Shown here piece by piece: positions 19,494 through 29,153 of a stretch of DNA of 64,000 nucleotides. Source of the stretch: a bacterium (GTDB lineage: Bacteria > Fidelibacterota > Marinisomatia > Marinisomatales > TCS55); NCBI GenBank assembly GCA_004321715.1, contig SGYN01000003.1, forward strand, positions 39,645 through 103,644. The letters are read 5' to 3'. The notes beneath the pieces were generated by a model. That model was given only the letters and a program-made list of their open reading frames with translations, had not been told where the DNA came from and did not search any database. The first letter of the stretch is position 1; every line of letters starts with the position of its first letter. The position numbers and the translations under genes are program-made.

Positions 19494-21350
19494 ATGAAAC
19501 TAACAATGGCACAAGCAGTTATTCGTTATTTAAATAACCAGTATATTCAAAGAGATGAAAAAGAAAACAAATTCATTGCTGGTGTCTGGGGTATCTTTGG
19601 CCATGGTAATGTGGCAGGAATTGGCGAAGCGTTAGAGCAGGATAAAAACTTAAAGCATTTTCTACCGAGAAATGAACAGGCAATGGTTCATTCTGCTGTT
19701 GCATATGCAAAGCAAAATAAGCGGATGCAAACTTATGCATGCACAAGTTCTATTGGCCCCGGAGCAACAAATATGATAACCGCAGCCGCAGGAGCAACAA
19801 TTAATAGATTGCCAGTTTTGCTGCTACCTGGAGATATTTTTAGCAGGAGAAATGTTGGCCCTGTATTACAACAGCTCGAATATAATAGATCTCCAGACGT
19901 ATCAGTTAATGATTGTTTTAAGCCTGTAAGTGTTTTTTGGGACAGAATAAATAGACCAGAGCAGATTCTTTTTTCTTTACCTGAGGCGTTTAGAATTTTA
20001 ACTGACCCGGTAGCCACTGGTGCGGTAACCTTATCTCTTCCACAAGATGTTCAGGCGGAAGCATATGATTATCCAGATCATTTTTTTGATAAAAGAATCT
20101 GGGATGTTCCAAGAAACGCGCCTTCTGAAAAAACTATAATTGCAGCAGCAAATATTATTAAAAATTCTTCTAGACCAGTAATAATTGCAGGTGGTGGTGT
20201 TTTGTTTTCCGATGCTGAGAAATCTTTAGCTAAAGTTTGTAACCACACAGGAATTCCTGTTGTAGAGACACAAGCCGGGAAGGGCGCTATACCATGGGAT
20301 CATGACCAGTGTCTTGGCGCTATCGGTGTTACAGGAACAAGTGCAGCCAATATTATTTCTCGTGATGCTGATCTAATCATTTGTATAGGAACAAGGCTAT
20401 CGGATTTTACAACTGCATCTAAAACTCTTTTTCAAAACCCTGATGTTACTTTTCTTAGTATCAATGTATCGCCATTTGATGCCCATAAACATTCTTCTGT
20501 TTCAATAACAGGAGATGCAAGAGAATGTCTTGAAAAACTTTGCGATATATTAGACGCAGGTGGATTTAATATAGCAGATAATTATAAAAATGTAATTAAG
20601 GATCAAAAAGCAAAATGGGATCAAGAAGTAGATAGAATATTTAACTTAAATAATAAACCTGCTATTAGCCAGGGTGAGGTTATTGGAATTCTTTCGAACG
20701 CTATGAATAAAGAGGATACCGTTGTGTGTGCCGCAGGAAGCCTTCCTGGAGATATGCATAAACTTTGGAGAACTGTAAATGGGGATCAATATCATATGGA
20801 GTATGGTTACTCATGCATGGGCTATGAAATTGCTGGTGGACTAGGGATTCGAATGGCAAAAAACAAAGGGGATGTTTTTGTTATGGTTGGTGATGGATCT
20901 TATCTGATGATGAACTCAGAAATCGTAACATCAATACAAGAAAATCAAAAACTCATAATTATCTTGATTAATAATCATGGTTTTGGAAGTATAAATAATT
21001 TATCCCTAAGCCTTGGCAGCCATGGTTTTGGTAACCAATACAGGAAAAGGGAACATCAGACAGGCGCATATACTGGAGATAAATTACCCGTAGATTATGC
21101 AATGCATGCAAGGTCTATGGGCATTAATGGAATAAAAGCACAAACAAAACAAGAGTTTGAATCCGCTCTCAACAAAGCAAAAAAACATGAAGTTTCAACA
21201 TTAATAGAAGTATTGGTTGACCTAAGTATTTCTGTCCCTGGTTATGAAGCATGGTGGGATGTGCCAGTAGCTGAGGTATCCCAATCAAATAAAGTTGTTA
21301 AAGTAAGAAAAGATTATGATCAACAAATTAAACAAGAACGAGATTATTAG
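19494..21350 (+). CDS. iolD: 3D-(3,5/4)-trihydroxycyclohexane-1,2-dione hydrolase
   Basis: 618 aa ThDP enzyme; MTMAQAVIRYLNNQYIQRD-like N terminus, GVWGIFGHGNVAGIGEALEQ, YACTSSIGPGATNMITAAAGATINRLPVLLLPGD characteristic of IolD. Confidence 0.95.
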   Translation: MKLTMAQAVIRYLNNQYIQRDEKENKFIAGVWGIFGHGNVAGIGEALEQDKNLKHFLPRNEQAMVHSAVAYAKQNKRMQTYACTSSIGPGATNMITAAAGATINRLPVLLLPGDIFSRRNVGPVLQQLEYNRSPDVSVNDCFKPVSVFWDRINRPEQILFSLPEAFRILTDPVATGAVTLSLPQDVQAEAYDYPDHFFDKRIWDVPRNAPSEKTIIAAANIIKNSSRPVIIAGGGVLFSDAEKSLAKVCNHTGIPVVETQAGKGAIPWDHDQCLGAIGVTGTSAANIISRDADLIICIGTRLSDFTTASKTLFQNPDVTFLSINVSPFDAHKHSSVSITGDARECLEKLCDILDAGGFNIADNYKNVIKDQKAKWDQEVDRIFNLNNKPAISQGEVIGILSNAMNKEDTVVCAAGSLPGDMHKLWRTVNGDQYHMEYGYSCMGYEIAGGLGIRMAKNKGDVFVMVGDGSYLMMNSEIVTSIQENQKLIIILINNHGFGSINNLSLSLGSHGFGNQYRKREHQTGAYTGDKLPVDYAMHARSMGINGIKAQTKQEFESALNKAKKHEVSTLIEVLVDLSISVPGYEAWWDVPVAEVSQSNKVVKVRKDYDQQIKQERDY

Positions 21351-22242
21351 TTCAGGGGATCGTGGGGTTCGTTTTGGCATTGCTCCAATTAATTGGAGCA
21401 ATGATGACATGACAGAATTGGGCGGTCATTATACTTTAGATACAATGCTATCTGAGATGTCTGCGGCTGGTTATGTAGGAACTGAGATAGGAAACAAGTT
21501 TCCTAAAGATTCATTTGGTATTAAAAAAGCACTAACTAATTTTAATTTAGAGCTTGCTTCTTCATGGCACTCTACTTTTTTTTTATCAAACAATATTGAT
21601 TATGAACTTGAAAAAATAAAACATAAATCTATAATGTTACTTGAGGCTGGTGCAAAAATTATAAATCTTGCAGAATGCACTGCTTCTATTCACAGCAAAA
21701 TAAACGCCCCTCTTTCCTTAAAACCTGTATGTGATGAAAAAAACTGGAAGATTCTTACAGAATCTTTGAATCAAGCTGGAGAAATTTGCAATGAAGAAGG
21801 TATTAGTATGGCCTTTCATCATCATATGGGGACATATATTCAAAGTAAAAATGAATTAAATAGATTGTTATCTGATACAGACCCAAAACTTGTTAATCTT
21901 TGTGCAGATACGGGGCATCTATATTTTGCTGGAATTGATCCTATAAATTTCTTCAAAGAAAATATGAACCGAATCAAACACATACACTTTAAAGATCTTA
22001 GAAGTAATATTTTCAACAAAATAAATTTTGATGAAACTTCTTTTTTAAATGCTGTTTTAGAAGGAGTATTTACTGTCCCAGGCGATGGCTGTATAGATTT
22101 TAATTCTATAAGTAAAGTAATTATTGAATCCGATTATAATGGGTGGGTAATTGTTGAAGCTGAGCAAAACCCTGACATCGCAAATCCTTTTGAATACGCA
22201 AGAAAATCAAAACAATATCTTAATAATATTTGGGGTAATTAA
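21316..22242 (+). CDS. iolE: Myo-inosose-2 dehydratase-like
   Basis: 308 aa; GIAPINWSNDDMTELGGHYTLDTMLSEMSAAGYVGTEIGNKFPKD typical of IolE; overlaps the iolD 3' end. Confidence 0.9.
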   Translation: MINKLNKNEIISSGDRGVRFGIAPINWSNDDMTELGGHYTLDTMLSEMSAAGYVGTEIGNKFPKDSFGIKKALTNFNLELASSWHSTFFLSNNIDYELEKIKHKSIMLLEAGAKIINLAECTASIHSKINAPLSLKPVCDEKNWKILTESLNQAGEICNEEGISMAFHHHMGTYIQSKNELNRLLSDTDPKLVNLCADTGHLYFAGIDPINFFKENMNRIKHIHFKDLRSNIFNKINFDETSFLNAVLEGVFTVPGDGCIDFNSISKVIIESDYNGWVIVEAEQNPDIANPFEYARKSKQYLNNIWGN

Positions 22243-22244
22243 TA

Positions 22245-23303
22245 ATGACGCAAAAAAGCATAATGCAGCAAACAGCCGAATTTGGTTCTGATTGGTGGAA
22301 TGATTCTAATGATCATTTGGAGCTTCAACATGCCTATAAAGAAGGTGCCGTAGGAGCAACTTCAAATCCTGTTATTACGCTCAATAGCGTTAAAAGCCAT
22401 CCAAATATATGGATTCCAGAGATTGATGAAATAATTATAAAGAACCCCACTGCTAGTGAAGATGAAATTGTATGGGTATTAATTGATAAAGTTGGAATAA
22501 AAGCTGCAAATATATTACTCCCTGTATATAAAAATACAAACGGGCAAAAAGGGAAACTGTCTTTACAGGTAAGTCCTAAATATTATCGAAATGCTGATGC
22601 GATGGTTGAGCAAGGAAAATACCTGGCTTCTCTAGCTACCAATATTGCTGTAAAATGCCCAGCTCTTCCTGCTGGAATTATGGCAATGGAAGAATTAACA
22701 GCAATGGGGGTCTCGGTAAATGCAACAGTTTCATTTACTGTTCCTCAGGCTGTTCAAGTTGCTGAAGCTATTGAGCGCGGCCTTGCTAAAGCAGAAAAAG
22801 ATGGAATTAACACAGAAAATATAACGCCCTATATTACTATTATGGTTGGCAGAATTGATGACCACTTAAAAAGGCAACAAAAAGAACATAACATTGATTT
22901 TGATCCAGATCTAATAAATTGGGCTTCGATTGCTATTTTTAAAAATGCTTATTCAATATTTAAAAAGAAGGCTTACAAGTCTAAGCTTTTAGCTGCAGCC
23001 TTTCGCTGTGATTTGCACTGGAAAGAAATTGTTGGTGGAGATGTAATAATTAGTATGCCATACGAATGGTGGAATAGGTTTAATGAGTCAGGCATTGAAG
23101 TAATCGAAAGAATAAATAATCCTGTAGATCCTGAAATTGTGCGTGCCTTGAAGGAGAAATTTGTTGATTTTAACCGTGCTTATAATGAGGATGGAATGAC
23201 GGTTGATGAATTTGAATCTTTTGGCGCAACAATACATACCATGAATACTTTTTTCGATGGCTATGATGAGTTTGTTAAATTAATTCGCAGGCGTATGATT
23301 TAA
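22245..23303 (+). CDS. Transaldolase-family protein
   Basis: 352 aa; GAVGATSNPVITLNSVKSH, NIAVKCPALPAGIMAMEELTAMGVSVNATVSFTVPQAVQVAEAI; located between iolE and iolB. Confidence 0.8.
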   Translation: MTQKSIMQQTAEFGSDWWNDSNDHLELQHAYKEGAVGATSNPVITLNSVKSHPNIWIPEIDEIIIKNPTASEDEIVWVLIDKVGIKAANILLPVYKNTNGQKGKLSLQVSPKYYRNADAMVEQGKYLASLATNIAVKCPALPAGIMAMEELTAMGVSVNATVSFTVPQAVQVAEAIERGLAKAEKDGINTENITPYITIMVGRIDDHLKRQQKEHNIDFDPDLINWASIAIFKNAYSIFKKKAYKSKLLAAAFRCDLHWKEIVGGDVIISMPYEWWNRFNESGIEVIERINNPVDPEIVRALKEKFVDFNRAYNEDGMTVDEFESFGATIHTMNTFFDGYDEFVKLIRRRMI

Positions 23304-23318
23304 AATTCGGAGTTAACT

Positions 23319-24083
23319 ATGAGCTTAATTAAACCATTCAGAGGTGGATTTAAAAATGGTATTAATACCTACAAAGACACATATGATCAAACAGGAATAG
23401 ATTTTGACATATTAATTATGGAAAAAGATGAAACCTTTTCAATATGTGAGGCAAAAAATGAGATTGCAGTTATTATAATTCAAGGTAAAGGTGTCTTTCA
23501 TTTTCAAAATGAAGATTCGTATTTCGATCGCGAAAACTGGATTGAGAATGATCCGACAATTGTTCACATGGGTCCAGGTGAAAAAGTTAAAATAAGCGCA
23601 AAAAGACAAAGCAGGGTTGCAATTGTAAAAACAGAAAATCCAAATCAATTCAGTGGAAGTATCTATACAACAGATAAAATAGATACTGAACATAGAGGTA
23701 AAGATCAATTAGATGACACTTGCTATAGATTAGTTCGCCTAGCTTTTGATGATACTATAGCACCTAAAGAGTCAAAATTAGTTATAGGAGAAGTTCTAAA
23801 TTTTCCTGGTAAGTGGAGCAGCTATCCCCCGCACTATCATCCGCAGCCGGAAATATATTACTATGAAATATCTCCATCATGGGGGTATGGACATGGCGAG
23901 CTTGGTGATAATGTGTATAAAATTAAGAATGGTGATGTATTAGCAATAACAAATGGCAAAACACACAGCCAAACATCTGCTCCTGGTTTTCATATGTATT
24001 ATCTTTGGGCAATTAGACATGGTGATAAAAAAAGATATGATGGATTTACCTATATTAAACCATTTGAAAACATGCTGGAGTAA
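23319..24083 (+). CDS. iolB: 5-deoxy-glucuronate isomerase
   Basis: 254 aa; FPGKWSSYPPHYHPQPEIYYYEISPSWGYGHGELGDNVYKIKNGDVLAITNGKTHSQTSAPGFHMYYLWAIRH. Confidence 0.92.
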   Translation: MSLIKPFRGGFKNGINTYKDTYDQTGIDFDILIMEKDETFSICEAKNEIAVIIIQGKGVFHFQNEDSYFDRENWIENDPTIVHMGPGEKVKISAKRQSRVAIVKTENPNQFSGSIYTTDKIDTEHRGKDQLDDTCYRLVRLAFDDTIAPKESKLVIGEVLNFPGKWSSYPPHYHPQPEIYYYEISPSWGYGHGELGDNVYKIKNGDVLAITNGKTHSQTSAPGFHMYYLWAIRHGDKKRYDGFTYIKPFENMLE

Positions 24084-24087
24084 AAAG

Positions 24088-25506
24088 TTGAAAACCAACA
24101 TTATATATGTAATTATTTTTTTATTGATTGACAATGTGAGCTCGACAGAAATTGATTATTACTGGTCTGGGGCTGTTACCATAAACACTGGTGTGGTTTC
24201 TGTTGCAACTGATTCTGAAGCAGAAGTCAAAGTTCAGTACAGTGATACAAAAGATTTTAGTAAAAATAATTTATTTTCTAAATTATTCAAAACTAATAGC
24301 GAATCTGATTATTTTACTAAGGTGAAGCTAGAAAACCTAAAACCTAAAACAATTTATTATTATAGGTTTGTTGTTGATGGTATTATAGATAAAAAGCAAG
24401 TTGGAAAATTTAACACACACGGGCCTGGTTCTTTCTCTTATAAAATTGCTCTAGCGACGTGTGCTACAACTGGGTCTAATAGTCCAGTCTTTGATAGAAT
24501 TCGAGAAGAGGATCCTTTGTTTTATTTAATGCTCGGAGACTTTCATTATGGGAATATATATAGAGATTGTGAAGATAATTTTTTAACGTATTTTCGAGCA
24601 ACTCTTGGTTCCAAAAAACAGTCTAAATTATATCAGAACACAGCGATAGCATATATGTGGGACGATCATGATTTTGGCCCTAACAATAGTTCTGGTATTT
24701 CTCCAAATAAAGATGGGCGGGCGGCTTGTCGCCCAGAAGCTTATAAAGCGTACAAGAATTATGTGCCTCATTATGCCCTGGCTTTTAAAGAAGAAGGTGA
24801 AGTTATTTCTCAATCTTTTAATGTCGGTAGGGTAAAGTTTTTATTAACAGATTTAAGATCTCAAAAAAGACGGCCGCTTTTTAATGGGGATTGTTCAAAC
24901 CCAAAGTCTTCAAACTGTAAAAAAGTAAAACAGGGGTCTAACTTTGGAACTGAAGAACATCTTAGATGGTTTAAAAATCAATTATTAGATGCAAAAAATA
25001 ATAATCATGCTGTTGTTTGGCACTCAAGCTTCCCTTATTTAAGTTTGCCAGATTTGAGTTGGTTTAATTGCGACGAAGAAAATACAATTAAAACTGATAC
25101 TGGATATGAGTGTGATGATCATGATAATTGGGGTTGGTATCCAGAAGAAAGAACAGCGATTGCAAACTTTATAAAAGAGCATCAAATACAATTGTGCATC
25201 GTTAGTGGAGATGCGCATATGAGCGCAATTGATGATGGTTCTAATAGTGATTATGCTTCTGGTGGAGGAGCCCCAATACCAATTTTTCATGCTGGGCCCT
25301 TAGATAGAAAGCCGAGTATCAAAGGCGGGCCTTATTCACATGGCGTTAGTGGGCTCCGAGGGCAATATGGAATTATGAAAATTATCGATAGCGGGAGTAA
25401 AGATCTGTGCGTGGAATGGAAAGTAAAAGACTATAAGGGTGAATTTGTTCGCAAAAGCAATGGGGATCTACTCGAGCATTCATTCTGTTTTCAGTTAGAT
25501 AATTAA
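24088..25506 (+). CDS. PhoD-like alkaline phosphatase (secreted)
   Basis: TTG start at 24088 with signal peptide (LKTNIIYVIIFLLIDNVSS). VKVQYSDTKDF..., LGDFHYGNIY, MWDDHDFGPNNSSG, VVSGDAHMSA-type motifs. The longer ORF-track start (23953) overlaps iolB and is unlikely. Confidence 0.85.
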   Translation: MKTNIIYVIIFLLIDNVSSTEIDYYWSGAVTINTGVVSVATDSEAEVKVQYSDTKDFSKNNLFSKLFKTNSESDYFTKVKLENLKPKTIYYYRFVVDGIIDKKQVGKFNTHGPGSFSYKIALATCATTGSNSPVFDRIREEDPLFYLMLGDFHYGNIYRDCEDNFLTYFRATLGSKKQSKLYQNTAIAYMWDDHDFGPNNSSGISPNKDGRAACRPEAYKAYKNYVPHYALAFKEEGEVISQSFNVGRVKFLLTDLRSQKRRPLFNGDCSNPKSSNCKKVKQGSNFGTEEHLRWFKNQLLDAKNNNHAVVWHSSFPYLSLPDLSWFNCDEENTIKTDTGYECDDHDNWGWYPEERTAIANFIKEHQIQLCIVSGDAHMSAIDDGSNSDYASGGGAPIPIFHAGPLDRKPSIKGGPYSHGVSGLRGQYGIMKIIDSGSKDLCVEWKVKDYKGEFVRKSNGDLLEHSFCFQLDN

Positions 25507-26852
25507 TGTATGTAAAAATACTTAATTTTTTTAAGGCGGGCTCAGATCAGCCCCCTTTAGTTGATGAAAATCAGATAAACAAAAAATATTCTAAATATCG
25601 TAAAGAAGTTCTCGCTTCTATTATAGTTTTATATGGATTTGGTTATACTTGTAGGCTTGCACTATCTGTTGTTAAAAAACCACTTATTGATAATGGTATT
25701 TTTTCTATTATTGATCTTGGGCTAGTTGGCTCTGCTTATTTCTATGGGTATGCCCTGGGAAAATTTATTAATGGGTTTTTAGCTGACTATGCTAATATAA
25801 AAAAGTTTTTTACTTTTGGTTTAATTATATCAGGTGCAATAAATATTTCCATGGGTTTAAACCAGTCTTTACCCTTATGGATTGTATTCTGGTTTTTAAA
25901 TGGCTGGGTTCAAGGAATAGGTGCACCTTCATGTGCAATAGCTCTTACAAATTGGTTTAGTCCGAAAGAAAGAGGGTGGTATTATGGTTTGTGGAGCACA
26001 GCGCACTCTATTGGTGAAGGTCTTACTTTTATTGTTACAGCAGCTTTAGTTGATTATCTATCTTGGCATGCAGGATTTATTGGACCTGGAATCTCTTTAA
26101 TATTGATAACTGCTGTGGGGTATAGGTTTTTACAAGATAGCCCTAGTAGCTTGGGCCTTCCAAGCATTAGCGTTTGGAAAAAAGAGATTGATATAAAAAA
26201 GCTTTCAAATAACTTCAGTGAGGTATTAAAAAATCAATTAAAAATTATTAAATATCCATCTATTTGGATTTTGGGACTAGCAAGTTCAACTATGTATATC
26301 ACTAGATATGCAATAAATAGTTGGGGTATTTTATATTTACAAGAGGCTAGGGGCTATTCTTTGATTGAGGCTGGGGGCTTGGTTGGGTTAAACACTTTTA
26401 CTGGTATTATTGGATGTATTGCATATGGTTTTATATCAGATAAATATTTTAATGCTCGAAGACCTCCTGTTACGTTGATGTTTGGTGTCGCTGAAATCAT
26501 ATCATTGTTTTTAATTTTTTTTGGTCCACAATCAACATTCATATTAACGATCGCCTTTATTATTTATGGATTTACATTAAGCGGGTTGCTTGCGGTTTTG
26601 GGCGGTTTATTTGCTATAGACATAGCTCCCAAAAATATATCTGGCGCCGCTATGGGGTTTATTGGATTGTTTAGTTACATAGGCGCGGGAATACAAGAAA
26701 AGATTAGCAGTGTTTTAATAAAAACATCGCAGTCAGATTTAACTTTAGAGACAATATATAATTTTGATAGCGTAATAATATTTTGGATTTCCGCGTCAAT
26801 TGTATCTTTTTTTCTAGCTTTATCCCTTTGGAATTACAAGACTAAGGATTAA
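25506..26852 (+). CDS. MFS organophosphate:phosphate antiporter family (GlpT/UhpT-like)
   Basis: 448 aa; YGFGYTCRLALSVVKKPLIDNG, GLVGSAYFYGYALGKFINGFLADYANIKKFF, GWYYGLWSTAHSIGEGLTF. Confidence 0.8.
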   Translation: MYVKILNFFKAGSDQPPLVDENQINKKYSKYRKEVLASIIVLYGFGYTCRLALSVVKKPLIDNGIFSIIDLGLVGSAYFYGYALGKFINGFLADYANIKKFFTFGLIISGAINISMGLNQSLPLWIVFWFLNGWVQGIGAPSCAIALTNWFSPKERGWYYGLWSTAHSIGEGLTFIVTAALVDYLSWHAGFIGPGISLILITAVGYRFLQDSPSSLGLPSISVWKKEIDIKKLSNNFSEVLKNQLKIIKYPSIWILGLASSTMYITRYAINSWGILYLQEARGYSLIEAGGLVGLNTFTGIIGCIAYGFISDKYFNARRPPVTLMFGVAEIISLFLIFFGPQSTFILTIAFIIYGFTLSGLLAVLGGLFAIDIAPKNISGAAMGFIGLFSYIGAGIQEKISSVLIKTSQSDLTLETIYNFDSVIIFWISASIVSFFLALSLWNYKTKD

Positions 26853-27655
26853 TTATTTATTTTATTAGTTCACCTGCTTTAATAATTTTTATTTTAGCTT
26901 ATGTTAATATAGCTATTTCTTCAGATGCTATTATTGGAGCACACTCTCACAATGATTATAAAAATGAAACGCCTTTATTTGCGGCATTAGATCAAAAAAT
27001 TAAAAGCATTGAGGTGGATATTTTTTTGTCAAAGTCAAATCTATATGTTGGACATCATTGGTTAGATTTAAAAAATGATAAGACAATTCAGAAAATGTAT
27101 TTGGACCCTCTGTGGAAAATTTATTTAGATAATAAATCTATATATGGCAATTCGACACTATATCTTCTTGTAGATGTAAAAACCTCGGCATTAAAAACAT
27201 ATAAATTATTAGAGGATATTTTAAATAAATATAAACCTATGTTGACACATGTTAGCTTAGACTCCTTGTATATAGGACCTGTAACAATTATTTTATCTGG
27301 TAATAGACCGCCGATAAACTATTTTGATGATTACCACGAATATAGAAATGTTTTTATAGATGGTAGGATTAATGATATTGGAAGAATGGTATCTGAAAAA
27401 ATTATGCCCTTAATTAGTTCTGATTGGGGAGATAGCTTTGAATGGGATGGTAAAGGTATAATGTCGGAAGACGAAAAAAAGATACTTCGAGAATTAGTAA
27501 TTAAAATTCATAATGAAAAAAAAGAAATTAGATTTTGGGGGGCGCCTGATAACCAAAACACCTGGAAGGCATTGCTTTCTGCTGGTGTCGATTTAATTAA
27601 TACAGATAATATTGAAGAATGTAGAAATTTTATTATACAACAAGGTAAATATTAA
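26852..27655 (+). CDS. Secreted PI-PLC / glycerophosphodiester phosphodiesterase-like protein; proposed ATT start
   Basis: ORF track begins at GTG 27014. In-frame extension reads IIYFISSPALIIFILAYVNIAISSDAIIGAHSHNDYKNETPLFAALDQKIKSIEVDIFLS, giving a signal peptide plus the HSHNDY...EVD catalytic-type motif. Confidence 0.78.
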   Translation: MIYFISSPALIIFILAYVNIAISSDAIIGAHSHNDYKNETPLFAALDQKIKSIEVDIFLSKSNLYVGHHWLDLKNDKTIQKMYLDPLWKIYLDNKSIYGNSTLYLLVDVKTSALKTYKLLEDILNKYKPMLTHVSLDSLYIGPVTIILSGNRPPINYFDDYHEYRNVFIDGRINDIGRMVSEKIMPLISSDWGDSFEWDGKGIMSEDEKKILRELVIKIHNEKKEIRFWGAPDNQNTWKALLSAGVDLINTDNIEECRNFIIQQGKY

Positions 27656-27671
27656 ATAAGGATGATATAAA

Positions 27672-29153
27672 ATGAGCATAATAAAATTCCAAGATTTCCA
27701 AAGCTGTGGAAACTGGATAAACAATGAAACTAAAAAAGACGAAACTCCAGATAGAATAAAAATAATCTCGCCATATTTTGATAAGCAAATTGCTACAGTT
27801 CCTAATTCTGATACTGAGGATGTTAATCAAGCCGTTGAAGCTGCAAGCAGTGCTTTTCTTAATTGGTCTAGAACTAATATTCGCGATAGAGCTCAGATTA
27901 TGTTTCGATTTAAATCAATTATTGAGAGCGATATTCACAACCTTTCATCTATTATTGCTTTAGATAATGGTAAAACAATTGATGATGCTCTGGCGAGCAT
28001 CAAAAGAGGTATAGAGGTAATTGACTTTGCTATCTCTTTGCCAAACATTTTAAAAGGAGAATCATCAGAGGTTAGTCCTGGCATTAATTGCGTTATGACT
28101 CATGAGCCAATTGGTGTTGTAGCGGGCATAACCCCATTTAATTTTCCTGTGATGGTCCCCTTGTGGATGATTCCTTTGGCTATTACAGCAGGAAATACTT
28201 TTATATTAAAACCATCTGAACAAACCCCTCTTGCATCTATAAAGCTTGCAGAATATTTAGAAAAAGCGGGCACACCTAAAGGGGTTTTTAATATTGTTCA
28301 TGGATCAAAAAAAGCAGTCGAAGCTATATGCGATCATCCTCAAATTAAAGCTATTGCATTCGTTGGTTCTTCAAAAGTCGCTGAAATTGTTTATACTCGA
28401 TCAACACAAAAAAAGAAACGATCTATTTGTCTTGGTGGAGCAAAAAACCATATGATTGTTGTTCCTGATGCTGACGTTGAGTCTACCGCTAAAGGGTTGC
28501 TGGCAAGTTCAATGGGCAGCGCCGGACAGCGCTGTATGGCAGCCAGTGTTGCTGTCGGCGTTTCAGATATTGATCATATTATTAGTCAATTAGTTAAAGA
28601 AGCCAAAGAGTATAAGCTTGGTGTAGATATGGGCACAATTATAAGCAAAGTTTCTTTAGATAGAATAACCAATTATATAAATGACGCAGAAAAAATAGGG
28701 GCAAAAATTTTGTTTGATGGAAGAAAAGTATCCATTCCATCTGATTATGAATCTGGCTATTGGATTGGGCCAACAATATTGGATTGTGTTGATCCGAAGT
28801 GGGCATGTGCAACCGAAGAAATATTTGGACCTGTTTTATCAATTATTAGAGCTGAAACCGTAGAAGAGGCAATGATGATTGAAAACAATTCTCAATTTGG
28901 AAATGCTGCATCTGTATTTACTACTTCTGGTGATATAGCAAAAATTGTATCTGATAGCGCATCGTCGGGTATGGTTGGAATTAATATTGGGGTTCCAGTA
29001 CCTAGAGATCCTTTTAGTTTTGGCGGGTGGAATGAATCAAAATATGGGCATGGAGATATTACTGGTATAAGTGGCGTAAACTTTTGGACAAATCTTAAAA
29101 AAACTACTTCACGATGGCCCGAATCATCAGAGGAGTGGAAGAAGTACTTTTAA
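27672..29153 (+). CDS. iolA: Methylmalonate-/malonate-semialdehyde dehydrogenase (CoA-acylating)
   Basis: 493 aa; GVVAGITPFNFPVMVPLWMIPLAITAGNTFILKPSEQTP, LGGAKNHMIVVPDAD, MGSAGQRCMA typical of MmsA/IolA. Confidence 0.93.
   Translation: MSIIKFQDFQSCGNWINNETKKDETPDRIKIISPYFDKQIATVPNSDTEDVNQAVEAASSAFLNWSRTNIRDRAQIMFRFKSIIESDIHNLSSIIALDNGKTIDDALASIKRGIEVIDFAISLPNILKGESSEVSPGINCVMTHEPIGVVAGITPFNFPVMVPLWMIPLAITAGNTFILKPSEQTPLASIKLAEYLEKAGTPKGVFNIVHGSKKAVEAICDHPQIKAIAFVGSSKVAEIVYTRSTQKKKRSICLGGAKNHMIVVPDADVESTAKGLLASSMGSAGQRCMAASVAVGVSDIDHIISQLVKEAKEYKLGVDMGTIISKVSLDRITNYINDAEKIGAKILFDGRKVSIPSDYESGYWIGPTILDCVDPKWACATEEIFGPVLSIIRAETVEEAMMIENNSQFGNAASVFTTSGDIAKIVSDSASSGMVGINIGVPVPRDPFSFGGWNESKYGHGDITGISGVNFWTNLKKTTSRWPESSEEWKKYF

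Noticed and set aside
24628-25290. Antisense ORFs within the PhoD-like gene (24628-24813, 25039-25290)
   Set aside because: Shadow ORFs opposite a conserved coding sequence.
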